From: Nocardioides_C sp963700955
GTDB lineage: Bacteria; Actinomycetota; Actinomycetes; Propionibacteriales; Nocardioidaceae
Direction of reading: 5' to 3'
Assembly (NCBI GenBank): GCA_963700955.1
Contig: CAVOZH010000005.1
Location: forward strand, 1-64,000
DNA length: 64,000 bases
Position 1 is the stretch's first letter. Every line of letters begins with the position of its first letter. Position numbers and translations under genes: made by a program. This document shows, piece after piece, positions 8,877 through 16,721 of this stretch. The notes below the pieces were generated by a model that was not told the origin of the DNA, made no database searches, and saw only the letters and a program-made list of their open reading frames with translations.

Positions 8877-9747
8877 ATGCGTCTTCGCTATGCCGGCGTC
8901 TGTCGACTGTGCAGTGTGGATCTGCCCGCGGGGCAGTTCGCGATCTACGAGCGCTCGCGGAAGACCGTGCGTTGCGACGGGTGTCCAGAGCGCTCGGCCG
9001 GACTCCCCAGCAGCCGAGCCTGAGGTCTCGGGCCACGGGCAAAGTGGCGACGATCCCTCTGAGGATGCTGTTCAGCAGACGGTTATCGACTCGGGCGTCC
9101 CCGGGGCATCTGCCAGGCGTGAGCACGAACGCCGGCGCGCCAAGCGGGAGGCGGATGTTCGTGCCAAGCACCCGCGTATCGGGGGTCTCATCCTCGCCCT
9201 GCAGTCCGATCCGCAGAGCACGACGGCATGGGCGACAGGCGCCGAGGGGGAGGAGAAGTTCGGTGCCCGACTGAACGCCGTTGCCTCTGACGACGTCCGG
9301 GTCCTGCACGACCGCCGCATCCCGAAGACGCGCGCCAACATCGACCACCTCGTCGTGTGCCCGACCGGGGTCATCGTCATCGATGCCAAGAAGTACAAGG
9401 GCCGCCCGCAACTACGCATCGAGGGCGGCATCCTGCGCCCTCGGACCGAGACGCTCATGGTGGGAAGTCGGAACTGCACGAAGCTCGTCGACGGAGTTCT
9501 GCACCAGGTGGAGCTCGTCCGTTCCGCGCTCGAGTCGCAGGAGCTCTGGGCGTCGCTTCCGGTCCGAGGCATGTTGTGCTTCGTCGAGGCCGACTGGCCC
9601 CTGATCGGCGGTTCGTTCACGACCCGTGGAGTCGAAGCTCTTTGGCAGAGGAGAGCCATCGCGCAGATTGAGAAGCCCGGGCCACTCGAGCCGGACCTCA
9701 TCGCCGCCGTACACCGGCACCTGGCCGCCTCGTTCCCGCCGGCCTGA
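8877..9747 (+). pseudogene. NERD-domain protein with N-terminal zinc-ribbon, one frameshift
   Basis: From ATG 8877 the frame reads MRLRYAGVCRLCSVDLPAGQ and later VRCDGCPERS, giving two CxxC-type pairs. The frame then breaks at GACTC 9001-9005. The next frame carries a basic linker (ARREHERRRAKREADVR) and the NERD nuclease-related domain: GAEGEEKFGARL, IDHLVVCPTGVIVIDAKKYKGRP, and a C-terminal MLCFVEADWPLIG. Homologues I know fuse exactly these parts in one protein of about 290 aa, so one gene is broken. A possible DNA-processing or defence role rests on the NERD fold. A degraded second copy of its C-terminal part lies at 11629-11747. Confidence 0.8.
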
Positions 9748-9776
9748 TCGGCGACCGCTCGGTCGAGGTGTTCGGC

Positions 9777-9860
9777 GTGCCCCCGTGGTGCCCCCGCCCG
9801 GGTCAGAACAGCCGTGTATCAACTTGTCTATAGGAGTGCAAAAGCCCAGGTCAGAGGCCT
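9777..9860. repeat. Candidate integrase arm-type sites, right end
   Basis: This stretch holds the right-hand copies of motif B (9777-9796) and motif A (9841-9860), 39 bases before the attR core. There is no coding sequence here. An int gene remnant was considered, but the order of the two motifs is reversed relative to the left end, so a simple gene duplication does not explain it. Confidence 0.45.
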
Positions 9861-9892
9861 AGAGCCGCCCGTCGGAGGCGTCGCCGAACGGG

Positions 9893-9935
9893 CTCGTAAT
9901 GAATAGGTCGTCGGTTCGATTCCGACAGGCGGCTC
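9893..9935. repeat. attR core
   Basis: Bases 9899-9935 are identical to 1-37. The preceding six bases (CTCGTA) complete a tRNA-Thr anticodon loop and probably belong to the same core. The upstream sequence (about 9860-9892) does not fold as a tRNA 5' half with this 3' half, so this is the displaced copy and not a functional tRNA. Host chromosome resumes at 9936. Confidence 0.85.
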
Positions 9936-9951
9936 GAGAAGAGGCCCCTGA

Positions 9952-9967
9952 CCTGCGGAAACGCAGG
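9952..9967 (+). terminator. Hairpin after attR
   Basis: CCTGCG-GAAA-CGCAGG, a six-pair stem with a GNRA tetraloop, lies 17 bases past the att core in host DNA. Before integration it would have stood directly behind tRNA-Thr, so it could be that gene's original terminator. Confidence 0.4.
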
Positions 9968-10163
9968 GCAGTCGCGTCTGCGGGCGGCGCTGGCGCGCCG
10001 TCCTCGTCGCTCCCGCTTGTCAGTGCCTGGAGACAAGGGGTCGGGCCCGCAAAGGATAGGGGCGAGGAGCGCCGCAGGGCGGGTCTCATCCTTCGGGGGT
10101 GAAGCGAGCGGCCGGGTCGCAGGCGGACGGTTGTTGGGTGGGTCAGACCAGAGGAGGACGACC

Positions 10164-11594
10164 ATGACGACTCATGCGATCAAGACTCCGATTCCGCCCG
10201 GGATCGAGATGCCGGACGAGGTGCAGACCCGGTTGGGGACGTTGCGGTTCTTCGACGGGTTCCCCGACGACGCGACCACCCAGACCCTGTTCGACAACCT
10301 GGACTTCCAGCGGGCAGTGCAGGCGTACCTGCTAGCGCAGCATCCGCTGTTCTGGGCGGCGTGGCGCCGGGCGCTGCTGACCTGGGGCCCGGCGAACACC
10401 ACGATGGCGCTCTGGGAGGACCTGTGCCACCCGTGCACCGTCAGCCCGGCGATGCATACGACCGTCGTGTACGGCTACATGTGGGCCGACCTGCACGACG
10501 GGCCGGTCGTGCTGGAGGCCCCGCCCGGCGTGTACGGCCTGATCGACGACTCGTGGGGCCGCTGGGTCACCGACATCGGCGAGACCGGACCCGACAAGGG
10601 CGAGGGCGGCAGGTACCTGCTGCTGCCGCCCGGCTACGACGGCGAGGTCCCGGACGGCCACTTCGTGCTGCGCCCCCGCACCTACGGGATGATCCTGTTC
10701 TGGCGCGGCTTCCGGGACGAGCACGGCGACCCGCACCCGACCGCTGAGATCATCAAGGCGAAGGCCCGGGTCTACCCGCTGGCCCAGGCCGCCGACCCAC
10801 CGCCGACGCGCTTCGTGAATGTCTCCTTCGAACCATGGGCGACCCTCCCACCCGCCGACTACCAGTACTGGGAGCTGCTCAACGAGGTTGTGCAGTCCGA
10901 GCCGCCCGAGTCATCCGACCCGGTCACGCTGGGGATGTTCGCCGCGATCGGCATCCAGCACGGCAAGCCGTTCGACCCCGACGAGCGAATGCGCGCGATC
11001 CTGACCGAGGCCGCCGCGGTCGGCGACGCGACGACCCGGGCACTCCTCTACCGGATCCGCCAGCCCGAGGCCCGCTACTACCCCGACGGCGCCTGGCGCG
11101 TCTTCCTCTTCGCCGGATACGAGTTCCAGGACAACGGCGCCGCGCTGCTCGACGCCGCTCCCGTGCTCGGCTTCTTAGGGAGCAGCGCGACTCCGGCGAT
11201 CCTGACGAAGCTGGTCGGCGCCGGCTCGCAGTACGCCATGGCCTTTGTCGACGCCACCGGCGCGCCGTTCGACGGCGGCAGGACCTACCACCTGAATGTC
11301 CCGGCGAACGTGCCGGTCAACAGGTTCTGGTCGATCGTCGTCTACGACACCCAGACCCGCTCCATGCTGCAGACCGACCAGGGACTGCCCACCGTTGCCA
11401 GCGACCGGGAGATGACCGCGAACCAGGACGGCTCGGTCGACCTGCACTTCGGACCCGAACCGCCCCCGGACGGGCACAACTGGATCCAGACCCTGCCCGG
11501 CAAGAGCTGGTTCGCGATGATCCGGCTCTACGGCCCACTGGAGCCATGGTTCGACAAGACCTGGAGACTCCCCGATATCGAACCGGGCACCTAA
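10164..11594 (+). CDS. DUF1254/DUF1214 domain protein
   Basis: 476 aa from ATG 10164 behind GAGGAGG. The N-terminal half has the DUF1254 pattern (LFDNLDFQRAVQAYLLAQ, then a central ALTTWGP-like turn and VVYGYMWADL). The C-terminal half has the DUF1214 pattern (GRTYHLNVPANVPVNRFWS, VVYDTQTRSML, and the end WFAMIRLYGPLEPWFDKTW). No signal peptide is visible. These two-domain proteins are widespread, of unknown biochemical role, and often occur singly, as here. It is the first host gene after the element. Confidence 0.85.
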   Translation: MTTHAIKTPIPPGIEMPDEVQTRLGTLRFFDGFPDDATTQTLFDNLDFQRAVQAYLLAQHPLFWAAWRRALLTWGPANTTMALWEDLCHPCTVSPAMHTTVVYGYMWADLHDGPVVLEAPPGVYGLIDDSWGRWVTDIGETGPDKGEGGRYLLLPPGYDGEVPDGHFVLRPRTYGMILFWRGFRDEHGDPHPTAEIIKAKARVYPLAQAADPPPTRFVNVSFEPWATLPPADYQYWELLNEVVQSEPPESSDPVTLGMFAAIGIQHGKPFDPDERMRAILTEAAAVGDATTRALLYRIRQPEARYYPDGAWRVFLFAGYEFQDNGAALLDAAPVLGFLGSSATPAILTKLVGAGSQYAMAFVDATGAPFDGGRTYHLNVPANVPVNRFWSIVVYDTQTRSMLQTDQGLPTVASDREMTANQDGSVDLHFGPEPPPDGHNWIQTLPGKSWFAMIRLYGPLEPWFDKTWRLPDIEPGT

Positions 11595-11628
11595 CGACGG
11601 GGAGCTGGTCCGCCATGACGGCCGGTGC

Positions 11629-11747
11629 CTGTCCTCCGTTCCGCGCTCAAGTCGCGGAGGCTGTGGGCGTCGCTTCCGGTCCGGGGCATGTTGTGCTTCG
11701 TCGAGGCCGACTGGCCCCTGATCGGTCGCTCGTTCACGCGACGACCA
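11629..11747 (+). pseudogene. Fragment of a NERD gene outside the element
   Basis: About 118 bases closely match 9509-9632 of the element's NERD gene, including the segment encoding LPVRGMLCFVEADWPLIG, with scattered substitutions. Nothing before or after matches. The open reading continues out of homology into a short tail that stops at 11816. It is a remnant of a related gene, so either an earlier element sat here or a host NERD gene was lost. Confidence 0.7.
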
Positions 11748-11876
11748 GCACGACGTCGTGCAGTGGCTGACCCCGGTCACCGATGAGGAGTGCGCCGCCG
11801 GCCCGTCGCTCGGCTGAACGGCTTCATCCCGGATCGCCCGGAGTAACGGGTCCGGGCGGCGACCCTGCCCTGCCCC

Positions 11877-12662
11877 TCAGAAGGGGACCTGCGTGGCAAG
11901 CAGCCCCAGGGCTCGGGAACCGTCGGTGCTGGGGCGGCCCGAGATCACCCGGCAGAAGTCCGCGCCGTCCAGGACGATCTCCTCTCCGCCCGAGCCGGAT
12001 TCCCAGCTCCCGCCGGCCGGCCCGGTGAGCTCCAGGCGGTAGGGCTGGCCGTGTCGGCGAGCCCACTCCATGACGACGTCAGCGACGATGACGCCATCAT
12101 GATCGGCGGTGAACACCGGGGTTCGGCCGGTCGCCCGCGCCAGGTCCAGGCGGTGCATCCACGGATCGCGAGTGAGGATCACGTCGGTCAGGAACCCGAG
12201 ACTCCAGAACTCCGGAACGCCGTTGACCAGCTCCGGGTCCCGCAGCCGCTGTCGTCTCACGAGTCCTGGCATGCGGCGGCGACCCCTCGAGGCACGCGGA
12301 CCGACGCGATGCAGCTCGGCGCGCAACTGCTCGGGCGAGAGGTGCTGGCGCTCCTCGACCTGGAGGGCGGTCAGCGCGTCCACGGACGCCTGCCCCTCTT
12401 GCTGTCTGACCTTTGCTGCGCGCAACTGTCGCGCCAGCTCCAGCGGGGTCGAGATGAACTTCGCCATGCCGGCGATGTGTGCGACCAGTTGGCGGACGTC
12501 CCAGGCGCTGCAGTCGGTACGCCGGGACCAGTCTTCGGGCCGGAGTACGTCGACGGCGTCTGTCACGCGCCGGTACTCGGTCTCGGCCAGGCGCATCGCC
12601 GCTGGCCGCTGGATCCCTGGCCGGACAACGTCCGCACCGGGCCAGGTAGTGGTGGTGGTCAT
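11877..12662 (-). CDS. Maleylpyruvate isomerase / mycothiol-dependent (DinB-like) family protein
   Basis: 261 aa from ATG 12662 behind GGAG. Seen: WSRRTDCSAWDVRQLVAHIAGM, the W-x-x-x-T-x-C-x-x-W-x-V-x-x-L-x-x-H signature of the actinobacterial MDMPI N-terminal domain with a candidate metal His, then FLTDVILTRDPWMHRLDLARATG and a C-terminal SCP2-like domain ending ADFCRVISGR. Members catalyse mycothiol-dependent chemistry or have unknown roles. Its ATG overlaps the stop of the upstream TetR gene, so the two form an operon and the regulator probably controls it. Confidence 0.8.
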   Translation of the reverse strand: MTTTTTWPGADVVRPGIQRPAAMRLAETEYRRVTDAVDVLRPEDWSRRTDCSAWDVRQLVAHIAGMAKFISTPLELARQLRAAKVRQQEGQASVDALTALQVEERQHLSPEQLRAELHRVGPRASRGRRRMPGLVRRQRLRDPELVNGVPEFWSLGFLTDVILTRDPWMHRLDLARATGRTPVFTADHDGVIVADVVMEWARRHGQPYRLELTGPAGGSWESGSGGEEIVLDGADFCRVISGRPSTDGSRALGLLATQVPF

Positions 12663-13330
12663 GAGGTGCTCCTTGGGGCCGTACGACGGCGCCGGCCCGG
12701 TGACTTGGAGGTTGGCCGGCTTCGAGCCGGAGGATCTGAGGGCAGGCCGACACCATCGGCCCAGAGGTCGATCGCGCGATCCAGCAGCGTTGACCACCGC
12801 GTGCCACCGGGGTCGTTGGCCAGCTGCTGGTTCACCAGGCCGCCGAGCAACGCGACCCAGATGTCGTAGTCAGCCTCGTTGGTCACGCCCAGGTCGAAGA
12901 GGAGTTTCCGTCCCTGTTCCAGCACCCGGACGGCTGGCGCGTAGGACTCAGGGCTCGGTTCGAAACCCGGGATGGTGCGCTGGTTCATGAGCTGATGTCG
13001 CGCGGGGTTGGCGACCGCGAAGTCGAAGAACGTGCGGGCGACGCGGCGGACCGCCTCCCGAGGGTCGTGCGGAAGTTCTGCGAGGTCGGCTATGGCCAGC
13101 TCCTCGTACTGACTCCACGCCTGGCCGAACATCGCGTCGTAGATCGCGTGCTTGGACCCGTAGTGGGTGTAGAGGGACGGCGCTCGCATGCCGACCATGT
13201 CGGCGACGTCGCGCAAGGTGAACTCGGCCAGGCCCTTCTCCTGCGCCTGTGCCCAGGCGGCCTCGAGGATCTCTCGGCGGGTGGCCTCACGGCGTTCGGC
13301 GGCCCTATCGCGCTTAGGCGCATCTAACAT
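12659..13330 (-). CDS. TetR/AcrR family regulator
   Basis: 223 aa from ATG 13330. The N-terminal HTH reads TRREILEAAWAQAQEKG followed by FTLRDVADMVGMRAPSLYTHYGSKHAIYDAMF, a clear TetR DNA-binding domain. The C-terminal ligand domain includes the WHG-like segment WVALLGGLVNQQLANDPGG. Translationally coupled to the isomerase-like gene downstream. The ligand cannot be told from sequence. The last residues are basic and low-complexity, as though the frame has run slightly past an older stop. Confidence 0.85.
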   Translation of the reverse strand: MLDAPKRDRAAERREATRREILEAAWAQAQEKGLAEFTLRDVADMVGMRAPSLYTHYGSKHAIYDAMFGQAWSQYEELAIADLAELPHDPREAVRRVARTFFDFAVANPARHQLMNQRTIPGFEPSPESYAPAVRVLEQGRKLLFDLGVTNEADYDIWVALLGGLVNQQLANDPGGTRWSTLLDRAIDLWADGVGLPSDPPARSRPTSKSPGRRRRTAPRSTS

Positions 13331-13488
13331 GATTAGAGGGTCGACCCGGAACGGCCGCTGCGTCAAGAGCCCGGCGCCTCACGGTTGCCCGGCAAGGCCG
13401 CCTTCGGTCCCAGTGGCGCGGCACGCACCGTTCACGGATGCGTTCCCGAGCTGCTGCGCGTAATGCACGTGGTCTTGGCCCCGACGGT

Positions 13489-14834
13489 TCAACGGTGGGC
13501 GGGCCGGTGCAGCGAACTGCGCGAGGAGTCACGGCGACTCTTCCACAGCAGGTCCAGCACCACGCTGAGCAGCAGGATGACGACCAGGGCGAGCGCAGTC
13601 ACGGGCTCGTCGACGAGAGTGGTCGCGAGCAAATGCGACCAGCACCACGACGGTAGTGAGGTCCGCCAGCACCAACAGCCAGGTGCGGGCACCTGTCTCG
13701 TGCCGGACCCGGAAGTGTCCCAACGTCACGAGGGTGAACACGACGAGGGCGACGGCGCTCCCGATCGAGGCGATCGCGGTCAGGCCGAAGAAGATCGCGA
13801 GAACGATCGACCCTGCGGCGGTGACGGCGATCCCCATCGGCACGCGTCCTCCCAGGCGCTGCCCCATCTTCGGCGGGAACTGCCCGATCGCGGCCATCTG
13901 CTGCCCGACGCCCGCAGCCGGGTACAGCCCGGAGTTGGTGGCGCCCGCGGTCGCGAACAGCGCGGTGACACTCATCAGCCAGTAGCCGGCTGTGCCTAGC
14001 ACCGGCTTTGCGGCGACCGCCAGAGCGGTGCCACCTGAGCTGACGACCTCGTCGACGGTCAGCGTCCCGAACACGCCGAGCGCCACGGCGACGTACACCA
14101 CCGTTGCGATGCCCAAAGCCAGGTAGACAGCCCTCGGCAGCTGGCGCTTCGGGTCGGCGAGGTCCGTGGCCGTGAACGTGATGACGCCGAATCCGAGGAA
14201 GGCGAAGAAGGTCAGCGAGATGCTGGCGACGATGTGCTGGAACGAGGGGTAGCCCGAGAAGGCGAGCAGCTCGACGTTCATGGTGGTCAGGGTCGCGATG
14301 GCGAACACCGTGAGGATGCCGATGACCACGATGACGACCACGGTCTGGGCCTTGGCCACCGCCTGAGAGCCGAGGACGTTCAGAGCCGTCATCACGAGCA
14401 GGATGAGCACCGCGAACGGCTTGGTCCACCCTGCGTCGCCCGCAACGGCGGCGCTGGCGTAGCTGCCGAAGGACACCGCCACCATCGCGGTGATGACCAC
14501 ATTGACCGTCAGCAGCAGCCAGGCTATGACCCCGGTGAAGTGACCGTCGCCCCATCCGCGCACGACGTACTCGAGGAAGCCGCCGGCCGACGGGTACCGG
14601 GCGCCGAGCTTCGCGAACGAGTACCCCTGGAGCGCCGCTATCCCGCCAGCGAGGAGGAAGGACAGCCACACCGCCGCTCCGGCCACCTCCCCGGCGGCTC
14701 CCAGCAGCGCGAAGATGCCCGCACCGATCATCGAGCCGACCCCGATGAACGCCGCCTGACGCACCGACAACGGTCGTTTGGTCTCGGCCGCATCCGGTCC
14801 GGGACTGGTTGCTGATTCTCCCTGGCTGGCCATG
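13489..14834 (-). pseudogene. APC-family amino acid permease, C-terminal frameshift
   Basis: Begins at ATG 14834 behind GGAGGGG. The N-terminus SVRQAAFIGVGSMIGAGIFALLG is the conserved APC first helix, and about 11 more membrane helices follow. Near 13625-13635 the frame that runs to 13529 becomes basic non-membrane sequence, while the neighbouring frame reads TTLVDEPVTALALVVILLLSVVLDLLWKSRR to a stop at 13489, the expected last helix. A single-base insertion explains this. If real it removes the last helix of a basic amino acid/polyamine-type transporter. Confidence 0.75.
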
Positions 14835-14977
14835 CTGCTCACCCCTCCGGTGGTTCTCGGAGGTACGTCGACCGTCCCCAGGTGCCTCCGGCCCACCTAC
14901 CAAGCTCGCAGGACCACAACCCGACTGCCTCCTCCGCAGTGAATGAGTTCCTACGGCGAAGTGGGCGATCCGGGACA

Positions 14978-15267
14978 AGCGGCGCAGGGCCGCCGGTCTT
15001 GTGGCACTCATCGACAGTCCCATGGCCACGGCCAACGCCGCCGAAGAGGCAGGTGACGCCACCGTCTCGGTGCTTCACGGCGTGCCGGGCCTGACCGTCG
15101 ACGTACACGGTGGTCGGCGTGGAGCGCTTCGACCGCCAGGGCCTTCCTGGCCGGCTGTTCAGCAGGCAGGGCCCGGAGCGACTGCACGTGATCACCTGCG
15201 GCGGTGCCTACGCCACCGACGCGGGCGGCTATCAGCAGAACCTGGTGGTCACCGCGGCACCGGACTG
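14978..15267 (+). pseudogene. DUF4397 start fused by deletion to a class F sortase end
   Basis: Positions 14978-15100 read RRRAAGLVALIDSPMATANA, then ATVSVLHGVPGLTVDV, which is a signal-peptide end plus the opening of a DUF4397 domain. From about 15100 a shifted frame reads YTVVGVERFDRQGLPGRLF and HVITCGGAYATDAGGYQQN, then LVVTAAPD and a stop. That is the C-terminus of a sortase, with the catalytic Cys in TCGG. DUF4397 and class F sortase genes are commonly neighbours in actinobacteria, so one deletion joining them at GTACACGG is the simplest history. Confidence 0.65.
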
Positions 15268-15334
15268 ACGTCTCGCCGCTGGTATCGACCACCTTGAAAA
15301 GCGTTCAGAAATACCGGAATCTAGATTCGTATGT

Positions 15335-15435
15335 GAGGGGAGTAGCCCCCGTCGCCTCGTCGCCAGTACGTCCCGGCCATCCGGGTCCGGCGAGGCGGGC
15401 CACCGATCGGTCGGCCGGGCGAGACCTCCGGAGTG
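15335..15435 (+). promoter_or_regulatory. yybP-ykoY (Mn2+) riboswitch upstream of terC
   Basis: The leader carries the two conserved blocks of the yybP-ykoY family: GAGGGGAGTAGC at 15335-15346 and GGGCGAGACCTCC at 15417-15429. Complementary arms lie between them (GTCGCCTCGTCGCC near 15351 and GGCGAGGC near 15390). Members sense Mn2+ and commonly control TerC/Alx and MntP-type exporters. The motif sits 35 bases before the terC start, which supports the call. Match is by eye. Confidence 0.78.
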
Positions 15436-15469
15436 GTCCTGCGCGAGCAGGCAGAACCGGAGGAGTGTC

Positions 15470-16444
15470 ATGGACGTACCTGTGTGGGGCTGGGCCGCCG
15501 TCCTGGCGGTGATCCTGGCCATGTTGGCAGTCGACCTCGTCGCCCACCGCCGTGAGCACGTCGTCTCGGTGCGCGAAGCGGCCGTGTGGAGTGCGATCTG
15601 GGTCAGCCTCGGCCTCGGCTTCGGGGTCGTGGTGTGGAGCGTGTACGGCGCCCGGGCCGGTGGCGAGTACTTCGCGGGATACCTGATCGAGAAGAGCCTC
15701 GCCGTCGACAACGTGTTCGTCTTCGCGCTGATCTTCAGCTACTTCGCCGTGCCGCGGCAGTACCAGCACCGGGTCCTGTTCTACGGCGTTCTCGGCGCGC
15801 TGGTCTTCCGGGCGATCTTCATCGCCGGCGGGGCGGCCCTGCTCGAGCAGTTCCACTGGATCCTCTACGTTTTCGGGGCCTTCCTCGTCATCACCGGCTG
15901 GCGGATGTTCCGCCACCGCAACGAGGAGTCCGACCCCGGCCGCAACCCGGTGCTGAGACTGGTCCGGCGGTTCGTGCCGACCACGGACGAGTTCCACGGC
16001 CAGAAGTTCTGGGTGCGGAAGGCCGGCAGGTGGGTCGCGACGCCGCTGTTCGTGGTGCTGGTCATGGTGGAGACCTCCGACATCGTCTTCGCCGTCGACT
16101 CCATCCCCGCGATCTTCGCGGTCACCCAGGAGCCGTTCCTGGTCTTCACCAGCAACGCCTTCGCGATCCTGGGGCTGCGCGCGATGTACTTCCTGCTCGC
16201 GGACCTGATCCACCGGTTCGTCTACCTCAAGCTCGGGCTCGCCGCGATCCTGGTCTTCGTCGGGGTCAAGATGCTCCTGCTCGACGTCTACAAGATGCCG
16301 ATCGGCGTCTCCCTCGGCGTGATCGCGCTTCTCATCACCGTCTCCGTCGCGGCCAGCCTGCGCGCCACGCGGGGCTCCGCGTCAGCCGCGGTTCGTGTCG
16401 GCGGCGAGGACCAGGTCGATGAACTCCCCCACCGCGGTGCCTGA
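15470..16444 (+). CDS. TerC/Alx-family membrane protein, probable Mn2+ exporter
   Basis: 324 aa from ATG 15470 behind GGAGGAG. About eight membrane helices. Conserved TerC motifs are EKSLAVDNVFVFALIF with its acidic DN in the membrane, and later VVLVMVETSDIVFAVDSIPAIFAV with the matching acidic residues. Length is typical. With the Mn2+ riboswitch immediately upstream, the likely job is manganese export or metallation of exported proteins. The 3' end overlaps the convergent regulator gene by 63 bases. Confidence 0.9.
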   Translation: MDVPVWGWAAVLAVILAMLAVDLVAHRREHVVSVREAAVWSAIWVSLGLGFGVVVWSVYGARAGGEYFAGYLIEKSLAVDNVFVFALIFSYFAVPRQYQHRVLFYGVLGALVFRAIFIAGGAALLEQFHWILYVFGAFLVITGWRMFRHRNEESDPGRNPVLRLVRRFVPTTDEFHGQKFWVRKAGRWVATPLFVVLVMVETSDIVFAVDSIPAIFAVTQEPFLVFTSNAFAILGLRAMYFLLADLIHRFVYLKLGLAAILVFVGVKMLLLDVYKMPIGVSLGVIALLITVSVAASLRATRGSASAAVRVGGEDQVDELPHRGA

Positions 16445-16681
16445 CTCGAGGGGATGCCGGAAGCGCCCGGCGCGGACGACGGTGTAGTTGTTGCGACGCC
16501 CGACCCGCTGCTTGACGACGTACCCCGACTGCTCGAGCTCCCGGACGATCTGCTGGACCGCGCGCTCGGTGATGCCGACGCGCTCGGCGACGTCCCGGAG
16601 CCGGGCGTCGGGGGTCGCTGCCAGGCAGACGAGGACGTGTCCGTGGTTGGTCAGGAAGGTCCAGCCGTGCGCAGCGGTCAT
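16382..16681 (-). CDS. Winged-helix regulator next to heliorhodopsin
   Basis: 99 aa from ATG 16681. An HTH is clear: LRDVAERVGITERAVQQIVRELEQSGYV, followed by the wing KQRVGRRNNYTV. The ending (FRHPLESGTAVGEFIDLV) recurs in small MarR/ArsR-like actinobacterial regulators. It starts 40 bases after the heliorhodopsin stop on the same strand, so the two are probably co-transcribed. No metal-binding Cys pair is present. The signal it reads is unknown. Confidence 0.8.
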   Translation of the reverse strand: MTAAHGWTFLTNHGHVLVCLAATPDARLRDVAERVGITERAVQQIVRELEQSGYVVKQRVGRRNNYTVVRAGRFRHPLESGTAVGEFIDLVLAADTNRG

Positions 16682-16721
16682 GGGGCACACGGTAGGACAA
16701 CCACGAACCGCAGTTCCGCTG

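Larger units (their letters stand above)
1..9935. mobile_element. tRNA-Thr-integrated element with int-xis-rep module
   Basis: The element is bounded by the 37-bp tRNA-derived repeats. Int, xis and rep lie together at the left end on the minus strand, as in the pSAM2-like family of actinomycete integrative and conjugative elements. No FtsK/TraB DNA translocase, spread genes or relaxase are visible, so it probably cannot conjugate alone. Cargo at 3650-9747 is defence-like (Mrr-like nuclease, NERD protein, DUF2335 operon). Several cargo genes are interrupted by frameshifts. The replicated excised form is inferred from family knowledge only. Confidence 0.85.

Noticed and set aside
9767..9860. 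Remnant of a second integrase gene at the right end
   Set aside because: It shares two motifs with the int 3' end but in reversed order, so duplicated arm sites explain it better.
9861..9935. Whole tRNA at the right end
   Set aside because: GAGCCGCC could pair with GGCGGCTC, but no anticodon stem forms with the 5' part; only the 3' att copy is real.
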